64,000 bases of DNA from Aphrophora alni (taxonomy: Eukaryota > Arthropoda > Insecta > Hemiptera > Aphrophoridae): contig OY740769.1 of NCBI GenBank assembly GCA_963513935.1, forward strand, positions 73,425,712 to 73,489,711, written 5' to 3'. The position numbers were made by a program, and so were the translations under genes. The notes below the pieces were generated by a model. The model had not been told where the DNA came from, did no database searches, and worked only from the letters and a program-made list of their open reading frames with translations. Below are positions 1-10,069 of this stretch, in pieces. The first letter of the stretch is position 1; each line of letters opens with the position of its first letter.

Positions 1-780
1 TTATCAGAAGACATTGTTTTTTCTTTATTTTGGGGGGGGGAGGGAGGAGGTATCTCGGAAAATTAAATGTATTATAGTTTTTTTTTTATCGGGAAACAGT
101 TTTATAGGAATAGAGTTAGCAAATAATTTCATGAAAAACGCTCAAATTTACCTTGATCTCAATCATTATAATAACCTCATTTTGTTAATTATTTTACAAA
201 TTACACACAAAATGTAATTTTTTGCTGGATACGATTCGTTAATTTGATTTAGATAATTAACCTTCACATTTTTTAGACAAATTTGTACAAAATTGTAGGT
301 CCAATTTTAAGATATTCATATATTTGTAGGATAAGTTTTTAGTTTTTTTCCATTTTTTATTATGAACCTTCATTTTTCACTGAAATTTTCTCCAAATAAT
401 TAATCGTTTAAGTATTTTAAACGTTCAACGATTTTATTTCACTTTTTGACCGTTAACAACTGCGAAATTTACGTATACCATTTCAATTATTTAGGGTCCT
501 ACGTTTGAGTAACATTTATTTAAGGATTGAAATTTTGTACTTTTAATGGCAACTACCTCCAAATTTTAACTCAAGACACATTTAACGGCGAACAATGATT
601 TTAATGATCAATACATTTAGTTGAATGGTGTCCACTCTGCATGACGCTACAGTATAGTGTCCGTACATTATTTCAGACATAATATTCTAAAACACACTAT
701 TTAGGACTCAGGGATCTTCATAATGGATATTTTCAATGAAAACTGTAAAATAATTTACCCATAAGAGTTCATTTATAGTA
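1..780. other. AT-rich non-coding sequence, no feature seen
   Basis: No open frame with coding character on either strand and no repeat recognised. On the minus strand it lies downstream of the Bicaudal-C exon donor, so it is probably first-intron sequence of that gene. I found no KH-domain exon here. Confidence 0.5.
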
Positions 781-1080
781 AGTACGGGCTTGGCAATTCC
801 GATGGACCTAGCTGGATTACACCTTTTTTCATGGACTCTTGGGTTAGATTCCTTTCTTTCATTTTTCATACCAGGTCTCTTTTGACCAACACTTGTTTTT
901 CCGGACCTGAAGTTATTAGAGAATTCGGGGGCTTTATTTTATGTTTTCTTTTCTTTTTTTCTTTTTTTTATATAGTGTAAGAAGATGGTGATCGAGGGGG
1001 TTTTTTCACCTTTAAACAAGGGGGTGAAATGAAAAACTATTTTCTGAACAATCACTATTTTTTCTGTACTTACATATAAG
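781..1080 (+). repeat. Dispersed repeat, partial copy of the 23395-24598 element family
   Basis: The segment shares, in order, a GGCAATTCC-like word, a GGATTACA/GGATCTACA-like word, GTTAGATTCC followed by a pyrimidine tract, a run of G, and TTTATTTTATGTTTTC. The same order is seen at 23395-23480 and, reverse-complemented, at 24370-24598. Only one end of the element is recognisable here, so the copy is truncated or badly decayed. It lies in presumed Bicaudal-C intron sequence. Confidence 0.4.
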
Positions 1081-1998
1081 CTGGAAAGTAAACATATTAA
1101 TAATTTGATATCATAATTTTAACCTAGGATTAAATACTTCACAAGCTATTAATTTATATTATTTTTCCTACTCACCCAATATAGGCTGTTAGAAGGAAAT
1201 TGTAAGGATAGAAAATAAAATTGATTTTGAGATTTTCAAGAGGGGAGAGGAGAAGAAGTTGTTTTTACCTAAAACTTGTTTGTTTAAATTTGTAATGACT
1301 AGGTTCTCATAGACTGTAGGACCGATTTTGTTCAAAATTAATACTAAGAGTAAGAACTAAAAAAAAGTTTTCTACTCGTATATGAAGAACTACGTAACTC
1401 AGGATAAGCAAAGCAAGTTGAGGTTCTTTTTACTTCCTCACTTTTCTTATAGAAAACAAATATTGTGATGGAGAAAAAACTATGTCGAGAATTTCGTTGA
1501 TAATTTATGTCTTCTTGTACGAGTAAGCAAGTTATTTTGTGTACCTATTATTTATACAAAATGTCTGTTTTCGAACATATCTCTTCAGTTCTGATTTTCC
1601 CAAAACATTTGTTTTTATTTTGTTAAAAATTGGCCCTTAAAGGATTTGTGGGTTAGGTCTAGATATCTCTGTTATAAAAACACAGTATATTATTTTCGAC
1701 TAACTCTTCAAAAAATATGAAGGTTGGTAATCTCAAATGAAATAAAATTGTGCTTTGAGTCAGTGGTAAACCTGTCATCAATAAAAGTTATACAAATAAA
1801 AAGGTTTTTTTCTTCTTTTGTAATAGTTACAATTGAGCATATTTTGGGAGATTCTGTGAAAATGTATGGATCGTTTATTTGTATCTGCTTTAATACTCCG
1901 ATGAGATTGATAAGTGTCTTTAAAAAAAAAGTCAAAATATATTACAGTGATTTCACTCATTAACTAAAATTGAAATATGACTAAATATCTGACAATAC
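1081..1998. other. Presumed Bicaudal-C intron 1, no other feature
   Basis: AT-rich sequence immediately 3' (minus strand) of the splice donor at 1998-1997. Short opposed frames at 1708-1963 have low-complexity translations and no family resemblance. No second exon was found before the window edge. Confidence 0.5.
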
Positions 1999-2203
1999 CT
2001 TTAAGCATACGTTCGAGCTTGCGTCGATCTACACGAAAACGCTCCTGAAAGAAATCTTCGACTTTCGTCAAACCGAGAAGGTTGGCAAACTCCTGTAAAT
2101 CCTCTCTACTGCTGTAAGCACTGCCTTTCCCAGAAGTACTGGTCCCGGTCGTCTCATCTGATATTTCAGACATATTGTCATGTCCTTTTAGTTCGGGTCG
2201 CAT
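1999..2203 (-). CDS. BicC: Bicaudal-C homologue, first coding exon (partial gene)
   Basis: Bicaudal-C is a conserved KH- and SAM-domain RNA-binding translational regulator acting in the cytoplasm; in insects it works in oogenesis and patterning. The exon encodes 68 residues plus one base. The diagnostic stretch is ERFRVDRRKLERML at about residues 54-67, which matches the ERFRVDRKKLEAML region just before the first KH domain of vertebrate BICC1. A Ser/Thr/Gly-rich lead (GTSTSGKGSAYSSRE) precedes it. On the minus strand the exon ends AAAG|GTATTG, a good donor. The open frame extends to 2212 only through a TTG, so I start at the first ATG (2203); a second ATG at 2173 gives MSEISDETTG and is also plausible. 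KH and SAM exons must lie left of position 1. Family assignment is firm, exact start less so. Confidence 0.85.
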
Positions 2204-2209
2204 GACTAA

Positions 2210-2243
2210 CAACTTAATCCTTTAACTCTCAGTCTACAACTGA
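2210..2243 (-). promoter_or_regulatory. BicC: Candidate Inr + DPE core promoter of Bicaudal-C
   Basis: On the minus strand TCAGTT (2243-2238) is an exact arthropod initiator with A+1 at 2241. Counting from that A, positions +28 to +32 read AGTTG (2214-2210), matching the DPE consensus RGWYV at the exact required spacing. No TATA box was seen about 30 bp upstream. The first ATG follows at +39, leaving a short leader, or 68 nt if the ATG at 2173 is used. Inr and DPE words are short, so chance is possible, but the spacing and position just upstream of the coding exon support it. Confidence 0.55.
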
Positions 2244-2249
2244 ACTGGC

Positions 2250-4290
2250 GACGACTATCATAATATCATGTATGCACTGGTAAAATCTTATCTATAAAAA
2301 TCAAGTTTATAATTGAATCTTATACAAACATCGGACTATCTCGGTTTATTTTCTTCTTGTATCGGATGGTTTTAATATAATAAGTCTAAGGTCTGGTGGG
2401 CCAGTTTACATCCAACTCAAATTATTATTAGGTGTCTCTAACGACTTTCCTTCTTTATTTCTCTTTTAGACTAGGTACAGTTGAATAAAGTAGAAAAGTA
2501 TACAGGTGCAACGATTAACATAATATTAAAGCCTACTTGTTTCTACATTACAATTTATCAAAATTTTCTATTCTCTATATTTTCCACAAATTAATATTAT
2601 TAGCCTCTCAATGTTAATTGATTTCTATCTCTACTAAATGGAATACCTTTGTATGTTCAGTTCCAAAATATTTTAACTTATTCGAGAAAAATGTAATTAT
2701 TCACATCAAGTCAGACTAGTCAAACTCGGTAAACATTTTAATAAAAGTACCACGGATAAACATAAAAGTAGACTATTGAGTGTAAATTAACATAGGAAAT
2801 AAATAGTGCTTATAAAATTGCATAACTCTTTCTTAAACACGAACAAAACTTAAGGTGAGCAAACTAAATTTATCGGTCACTATTTTGAAAATTCAAAAAC
2901 GTTCAAATTAAATTATGCGTAAACATTGCCGAAACTTCTTCATATACTTCCTGAAAACCATTCCTGAATCCTTTTCCTACGTGATAGGAAGGAAGGTGGT
3001 TTTTAGTGAGTAAGAATCTCACACTATTGGGAAGAGCGGATGTCTCCTTTTGTATTTTGAAGATTTTCCACCTCTGCTACGAAATTTAAAAAAAAATATT
3101 CCAGCAAACTGCACAACATGAGCTATTACATACTCGTGCAGAAGATAAGTAGGAAATGACGAAAAAACACAATAAAACTTTAATTTTTACTAATAATTTC
3201 AGCACAAAACAGTTAGTTGTTACTCTTGATTTTTCTAATTTACAGGTTATGTTGGAACGATTTTATTGTGTTTAGCTATATTTAATTGTTAAACCTTTGA
3301 ATGCAAGTTAATGTTCATGTTTCGACAGTTTGAGTATTGATGGCGCTGAACGCTGTTTGTCTACTCGTCCGCTCTTGTTGGAAACTCGGAAAACAGCTTA
3401 TCTCGTTATTTATTGAAATTGAGTTTTTAATGATGAAATGACCATGATTCATTTTACATTTTGAAAATTACTATTACTTTTATTTAGTTTTAATTGCAGT
3501 AGTCACATTGGTTTGAGTTGTTAATCTTCGTATTTTAGCAATCATTTAACCCGTATATGAAAAACCCAACCTTAATGGCGACTTTTTTTGCTTTTTTTTT
3601 TATAGAGTCCGTAGATTTTGACAAAATCAATTATTTTGTCTTTTCTTATGGTTAGTGTTTATTTCAATGAAATAAAAAAAAAAAAAATAATGTTACTTGT
3701 ATTTGTATAAATTAAGTCAAAATTTAAAATGTTGAGTGCCGTCAATAAATTGTAATTTTTTCATTCTTTCCAGATCTTGATTAAACTCAATTTCTCTGGT
3801 TTTAGACGTTGTATATGAACTTTTCCTATTTGTAGTCTAATTTAACCTCATACTAAAATGTAAACATTTTGTAACAGTATTTTTTTAAAATTACATTTGT
3901 TTTTATTTTTACTGGAAAAAATAAACCAGTGGTTTCCAACTTACATGAATATTTATTTTACATATGTAGGGATGGGACATGTACATAACAGTCTATTTTT
4001 ACCTTAAAATAGAGAAGAGGAAAAATATAAATAAAATAATGGGGATATGTGTTTTTCATGTGTTTAACTGAACAAATGGAATATTTTTACAAGAAAGACA
4101 TTATGTATATTTTTTAATATCACTACAAAGTAAATAGAAAAAATAATAAATTAAGATAAGTTCGGCTACATATATAATATAATTTATGTGAAGTCTGAGG
4201 TTTATCTGCAGCAGACACCAGGAATGTCTACCTCAAGGTTAGTTGTTGTTAGTCACAGAAGATCAAGCAAAGAAAAATCCATGTATAAAG
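2250..4290. other. Intergenic AT-rich DNA, no supported feature
   Basis: Long homopolymeric T and A runs and scattered AT-rich sequence. I found no frame with coding character, no terminal repeat and no tandem array on either strand. Confidence 0.5.
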
Positions 4291-4295
4291 TCCCT

Positions 4296-5030
4296 ATATT
4301 CCATTTCTTCCAAAAACTCCTTTAACTGCTGATATAAAAAGAAAAATGAAAGTACCTCTAGAATCAGCTTCAACAATAACAGACGATACTGTTATTTACG
4401 ATAATCATTTGGAAAATTGAGGGTCTCATTTAAAATTAGCATATGAAAAATTACTAACATATCAAGAAAAAGAATTATTAAAACAAAGTAAAAAATACAA
4501 CAAAAACACTAAATTAAACCAATACAAAGTTAAACAGTGTGTGTACATAGCCTATACACGCCAGTCAACAAATGATCAAAACTTTGGAAAGGTCCCATCT
4601 ATAACAAAGTCCTGTCAACATTAAACGTCATATTAAAAATCAGAAATCGAGAATTTCCAGTTTATGTTAACAGAATTAAATATAGTTTGGAAATAAATAA
4701 GGGGAAATTATGTCCAAAATTCAAGAAAAACTGCTTAGATAATAAATATCTACTAATGTAAATCTTACGAATATAGATTGATTTTGTATCACAGTCAATA
4801 GAACACGATTTGTCTACATCAAGAAACAAGACAAAAATGACCAAAACGGTCCCAATAAATCCAATCTGTAAATAACTCAATCCAACCAATAACAAATTTT
4901 GTAAGGTCATCAAAACAAATACCAGGGACAATTAATCAACCTCCTCGGTTAATCACATTACCGAATCCCAAAATTAGTGAAAGGCCTAAACGGATACAAA
5001 AGATGCCTAGAAAATTGGAAGATTAGCCTA
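4296..5030 (+). pseudogene. Decayed coding relic of unknown, probably transposon, origin
   Basis: One frame from about 4296 to 4625 reads about 110 residues with a single internal stop (at 4418-4420) and a charged, coding-like composition; recognisable pieces are MKVPLESASTITDD from 4347 and AYEKLLTYQEKELLKQSKK after the stop. Further on, in shifted frames, PICK.LNPTNNKFCKVIK and LPNPKISERPKRIQKMPRK (about 4935-5020) also look translated. I do not recognise the protein. The basic Pro/Arg/Lys tail is reminiscent of retrotransposon polyprotein ends, but that is only an impression. Stops and frame changes show it is dead. Confidence 0.35.
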
Positions 5031-5146
5031 CGATTTAACCTAATAACAATTTTTTCCCTCCACCAATGAATTTAGTTGTTTTATAAACCAACAATGGTCT
5101 ATAATACGCAAAATTAATAATTAGGGAAAATATTTATTGTAGGGTA

Positions 5147-5190
5147 CAGAGTGTAGGGACGGGACCTGGAAAGAGGGGACACTCTGTATA
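5147..5190. repeat. TACAGAGTGT-type transposon-end words in opposed orientation
   Basis: ACAGAGTGT about 5147 is followed by a purine-rich GGGAC/AGAGGGG stretch and then ACACTCTGTATA about 5180. The right word plus the preceding AGAGGGG resembles the right end of the TA-flanked element at 37887-38645. It may be a remnant end of that family; there is not enough sequence between the words for an element. Confidence 0.3.
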
Positions 5191-5698
5191 TATCAGTAAG
5201 TGTGACATATATATGGTTTGGGAAATAAGTTTAATTTTTATACGTCTATGTTTCAAAAAAGCAGGGCCGGAACTAGAAGATTTGTCAGGGGGGAGGTGCA
5301 AAGATCAGTTTGCCGCCCCCATCACCCCTCCCTCCTCCCTCCCCCACTATTAAAATACAATACCTCCGTAAGCTATTTTTTACATGCGGTAGTTGAAATT
5401 ACACACCATATGTATATTATGAAGATGTTTCATTTATGAAAAGCACTTATTTATTACATTAATACACTTATACATGAATAATACAAATATTTTTTTTGTA
5501 TTTGTAACTCAATTGCAAATACGCAAAAAATTACGTCATAAATGTCATTTTAGCTTGGTCGGAAGTTGGAATGTTATTTATTATTTTACACAAACGGGCT
5601 TTTAAGCCCAATTTAAACAAAATTAACAATGTTATAAGAAAACAATTAAATTACAATAGAATTAAAGTAGATTTAAAGTAGTAAAATGATTACATTAA

Positions 5699-5701
<3 letters not shown>

Positions 5702-5746
<45 letters not shown>
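5702..5746. repeat. (TA)n microsatellite
   Basis: More than 20 uninterrupted TA dinucleotides ending in ACACAC, inside the hAT-like element. Confidence 0.9.
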
Positions 5747-5751
<5 letters not shown>

Positions 5752-5774
5752 GTACTAACACCATTAGATTCAAT

Positions 5775-5990
5775 CAAGATAATTATCACAATTAGACAAT
5801 TGATTGTCAGTTAGAATAAACTATAGATATAAATATACATTAGGAATATTTAAAAGGAATAATTTTAAAAAAATGTATATATTATCACAATGAGATTAAA
5901 TAAAGATAATTATCACAATTAGACAATTGATTTTCATTATAATTCAATATAAATAAACTATAGATATAAATATACATTAGGAATAAAACT
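5775..5990 (+). repeat. Two direct copies of an about 70-bp AT-rich unit
   Basis: The unit begins ATTATCACAATTAGACAATT and ends TATACATTAGGAAT. It occurs at about 5781-5848 and again at about 5910-5983; the second copy has a short internal insertion. It is probably internal sequence of the surrounding element. Confidence 0.65.
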
Positions 5991-6025
5991 AAATAGCAAA
6001 AGTTTCTATTGTAATTTATATATTA

Positions 6026-6652
6026 CTAGCCGCTCCACCCGCCCTCCGGGTGGGTTCGTGACCGGCATCAGCGCTTTGCTCGCTAAGGGGGTTGAATAAC
6101 CAGAGTTAAACCTCAGATTCGTTTTCCCCGGTCCAAAAACCCCCGGATTCCGAGTTTGGTACAAATCTATCAAGATTTCCTTACAGAACCGCAGATTCGA
6201 GTTACTTGGTCCAAAAACCTCGTAAATACGGGAAATCGGAGTTGTTGTCTACGTTGGTATATCTTTTTGTGCTTTAGCGGCTAATCGGTGGGTCGAATCG
6301 CAAAAATGTAAGTTCGCAAACCTTATTTGTTCGTCCTGGCGAGCTGAATCGAATGACACCTTGGGCGGGCAGATCGGAAAAAATTTGAAAATCTTGCACG
6401 TTTACGCGCAAGCGCGGTGCATTGGTAGACTAACCCTCCTATGTCCTTCTCGCTTCTCCGGGTAACCAAACGCCTAGATACGTTTCGAAATGTCCAGCTG
6501 TTTTGGCGTGATTGACGCACAAACAAACAGACACTAAATTCAAAATCCACTCAGATCGTTTACATTTCATCTGAAACGAATAACTACTAAAGAGGAATTT
6601 TTCAAAAATATTCAAGGAACACGAAAATCGGCTTCAGCTTTAGTGAGATAGA
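6026..6652 (-). mobile_element. Non-autonomous Helitron nested in the hAT-like element
   Basis: On the minus strand the element starts TCTATCTCACTAAAGCTG (after host A at 6653) and ends with a hairpin CCACCCG...CGGGTGG, ten or so bases, then CTAG, followed by host T (6025). 5' TC, 3' hairpin plus CTRR, and insertion between A and T are the Helitron signature. A TGTTTGTTTG word about 115-130 bp inside the 5' end is also common in arthropod Helitrons. A 75-codon frame inside (6323-6550) shows no Rep or helicase motif and is taken as chance. The element is rolling-circle type but lacks its own transposase. Confidence 0.75.
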
Positions 6653-7091
6653 TATAATAAAGTATTAAAAAATTATTAAATAAATTATGCAAAAAAATCA
6701 AATAAAATAAACAATATTGATTGTATTGTTATTATTTTGAAAACGTTTTTTAATAACTTATTATTTTTTTATAATCTTTTCAAATTTTGCCGCCCCCTGA
6801 AATCTGCCGCCCGGGGCACGTGCCTCCCCTGCCCCGCCCTAGTTCCGGGCCTGTAATCACTCATTAAGAGATTGAATCAGAAGTTCTACAAAGAGAATCG
6901 GTATTTTCAAACAAGTTATGATCGTAAAATTCACCTAAGCAACAATACATGTAGCCTAGTTTTTATCTTAACATATGTGGTCTCGTCTGCAGAATTGTTA
7001 TATTTTTCAAATGTTTATGAGGATTGTTGGGCATTATAAAAAGGTCATTATAAAAACGATCCATTCATTAACACGATTAACACTCGATACA

Positions 7092-8290
7092 TTAAGCTTC
7101 GATGGATTCAAAATGTTCGCGTTTAACTTTTGACAATAGTTGTTCTAAAGTTTTAACATATTCATCAACATCTTTTTCAATAGATTGAACTCTGAAAATT
7201 TCCTTACACTAATCGATATAATTAGTAATATATTCCGATTTTAAATGCTTTTTTATCTTTATTTGTCTTGCCCAATTAGATTTAGTTACATTTTTATTAC
7301 AAGTTTCACAAAAAATTAGTCATAGTATTATTTGATTCTCCATCTCCTTATATAGAATTGATATTTTATCGATGTAAGAACACCTAATTTTTGAAATTTT
7401 ATTAATTTCTATTGTTTATACAAAAGTTTTGTTTAAAATCTTCTTCTATAGTATTGTTTAAAATATCATAAATTAATTTTGCATGAGATATAATTACAAC
7501 ATTTTAAACTGTCATATCAGTTTCGGTAGGTTTAGAAAAATCAACTTGAAGCATAATATTATTCCTTGATCTTGAAATGTTATCTTTTAGTGTAGTCGTT
7601 TCAATAACTTAACCGCATTTGTTATGCTGAAATGAGAACGTTAATTACAGCATAGCCAAATCTTCAGCGTAAACTATTTTGAAATCTTTGTACATTTCGT
7701 ACGCGATTGCACAATTACCTTAATCGAGATCTAAATTTATCATCTCATCGGGATAATTATCTTCATTAATTCGAATCCGGATATTTTTCACTAGCGCTGA
7801 ACTGAAACTAGAGTGAATAACCCAATTCACCAATTTGGATTCTATTGGGATCTTTTTTTAAAACGAATTGAATAACCCCAAATCTATATGTTCTCCTTTC
7901 AACATTTTTGGAGGCAGACTTGATACGAATCTTATCAAATTCAGCCCCCTTTGGGTAACATATTATTTTTCGATTTCCTTATACCAGAAATTCAATATAC
8001 AGTACTCATTTTCTCGTTGTGAAAATTATTGTTTCCATCTTTTTCTTGTTCATACATAGGCTATAGTTGAGTCGGTTTAATATCATTCAAATTTGTATAT
8101 ATTCGATATCACTTTCATTGTATTATTTAATTCTTCCTCCTAGTTTTTAGATCTTCTACTAGATTTTGGTCTTTTAGTTGAGCGATTATTACTTTGAAAC
8201 GGTTAATTGAGTCGGTTGTCTACAATATATCTATATAATTTAAATAATCACCAATATCATATAATGTTAGACCAGGATGAGTGTCAAATT
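7092..8290 (-). pseudogene. Decayed gene with C2H2-like zinc finger, unknown transposon protein
   Basis: Reading the minus strand across several frame changes and stops gives long coding-like stretches in one order. First HPGLTLYDIGDYLNYIDI and FKVIIAQLKDQNLVEDLKTR (8270-8130), then KMLKGEHIDLGLFNSF (7910-7860), GNCAIAYEMYKDFKIVYAED (7720-7660), VDFSKPTETDMTV and HAKLIYDILNNTIEEDFKQN (7550-7430), and finally FCETCNKNVTKSNWARQIK (7310-7255) with KDVDEYVKTLEQLLSKVKRE before a stop at 7094. The C-x2-C-x11-Q-x5-H pattern is a C2H2 finger whose first His has become Gln. I do not recognise the family; a self-propagating element's protein is the likeliest source. Confidence 0.45.
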
Positions 8291-9974
8291 CCTTGCAATG
8301 TTATTATGATTTACAATTCATTGGGATCACAAATTATCCTTTACCCCACCACTCGTGGGCTTCGGCGGCTCATTTAAGCTTCTATTGAATTGTTGGTCCA
8401 ATTAGTTAGAAGTTTAAATGAGCCATTATGCTGTATAATTCACACTAATTCACGTTGATGCATTTATACAAGTTAATAATATAAGATTTAGAGAAAATAT
8501 TAGGGATCAAACCAGTGTAAATCAATAGAAATGAGTAGAACTTGTGAAAAGTTTAATCTCAAAATGAATAAAAACAAAAACAAACTTTAAACAATAAACA
8601 CTTTATTTGTTAGAGAAGTCGAATCGCGAGGTTTCAAGGACTTCCGTGTATTCAGTTGATCAGTGCCAAGTAAACTTACTGATTTTATTGCGCAGCTTCT
8701 GTCTTGTAGTATTTTACATTTTAACAGTGAACAAGTGTAACTGTTACAGAAATAATAATTTAGTCCGTATGGATTATTAACTCCATAAAACTTGAAGATG
8801 TGACAATTCATAAACGAAAACATCAAAAAATTATTGGAGTAAGAAAGGTTTTATAATAGTTTTTTAATTAAAAACTTCCCGTGTTCCCGTGAGAAAGTAT
8901 TAAAAAAAAATTCAAAATGTTTTATTTGGAGTTTTTCCTACAATTGCTTGTTGTTATGATTAGTTCACACCATTATTAGCGTCCATAGGTATAACCAAGA
9001 ACCCTAATAATTGCACGAGCGTATATATGTCCGTCTGTGTGTCTGTAAGTCGCAACCAGTCTACACAAAAAAGACGATAAATCCTTTATATTTCAAACTT
9101 TGCATTTATATTCTTTGTATTGTCTTACATACAGGAAAAATACAGCAGTTACAAAAATGACCTTGGGGTAGTTAAGGGGCAAAAACTATCTAGTAAAAAA
9201 AAATTTCTTTTTTTAAATATTACGTGTGAGGTATCAAATAAAACTTTAAGTTATTTTGATTAGGAATATGTATGTTTATTTGACGTAAAATTAATATGTT
9301 GGTGCTACGCAAAATGTGAAACGTCAGAAATAATGTCTCTTCCCTCTAACTTGAAGACGGCGTGACATTACAAATATGAAATAAAAGTATTTGGATTTTA
9401 AACGAAACTGCAATGCAAAAATATATTATAGTTTTTGTGGAAAAATATAACTTAATTTAATCTTTTACTAAGAAATGCATAACGTATAAAAAGGAGTTTT
9501 TGTGAGATGTGAGACAAACACTTCAATAACCATTAAAAGATGGATTGCATTTTTAATGATTTTTCTTTATTAGAGTTCATAGGTAAAATCAAGGACCTTT
9601 ATCAATATTATGCATGTATTTCTCTCTGTCTGTACAATTTAAACTGCCGCTTAAAAGATTTCGACTTTATATAAGTAATTGTCTCTATATATCTAGGTCG
9701 GACCCTAAGTCGTGTAGTTGATAGTTTTTTTTAAATACTTGGGGTGTGCTCTGTAGGCCTACAGAGAATTTCTACGTGGGAGCCGTTTTAAAATGGAATA
9801 TTAAATAAAAAAAACTGTCCTTTGGCTTAGTTACAAAGAAATGTATTCCCAAATTTCATAATGATTGGTACACATGTGTTTGACTGTAAGTGCGAACCAC
9901 ACATACAGACGAAAAACTCAAAGGTTGAGTTAAAACAGTGTCTCGATTCGCTCAGTCATTAATATAGGCTACTG
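8291..9974. other. Non-coding, transposon-like filler
   Basis: 8330-8440 contains an imperfect inverted repeat around GGCTCATTTAAGC. Two stretches (about 8980-9070 and 9575-9665) share the layout 'CATAGGTA.AA.CAAG', then a pyrimidine/GT-rich TCTGTCTGT run, a layout often seen near ends of insect mobile elements. No coding frame is supported; the 79-codon minus frame at 8587-8826 has no family resemblance. Confidence 0.4.
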
Positions 9975-10069
9975 CTTAATATATGTGTGTGGACATTCAT
10001 AACAGACTGGGCCTGTCCGTAGGTCAAATCTATGTTCAGTTGTATTATGCAGTTCTAATGTGTGTGGAC
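9975..10069 (+). repeat. Diverged edge monomers of the 74-bp satellite
   Basis: A monomer tail (TGTGTGTGGACATTCA) is followed by one full monomer containing GGGCCTGTCCGTAGGTCAAA and ATGTTCAGTTGTATTATGCA. It matches the array at 11434-15440 with several private substitutions, as expected at an array edge. The array is then broken by the 10070-11430 segment. Confidence 0.85.

Larger units (their letters stand above)
5262..6853. mobile_element. hAT-like DNA element with CAGGGCCGGAACTAG ends, interrupted by a Helitron
   Basis: The left end reads CAGGGCCGGAACTAG and the right end, reverse-complemented, CAGGCCCGGAACTAG followed by GGCGGGGCAGG. Both are followed by G/C-rich subterminal sequence containing TTGCCGCCCC words (5309 and 6787), which makes them a pair of terminal inverted repeats. 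CAGGG-type ends with a GGAACTAG core are common among hAT-superfamily elements. The flanking 8-mers do not match, so the target duplication is lost or my ends are slightly off. No transposase frame remains. A 627-bp Helitron and an AT microsatellite lie inside. Confidence 0.6.

Noticed and set aside
6323..6550. 75-codon minus-strand frame
   Set aside because: It lies entirely inside the non-autonomous Helitron, has no Rep or helicase motif, and is probably a by-product of its higher G/C content.
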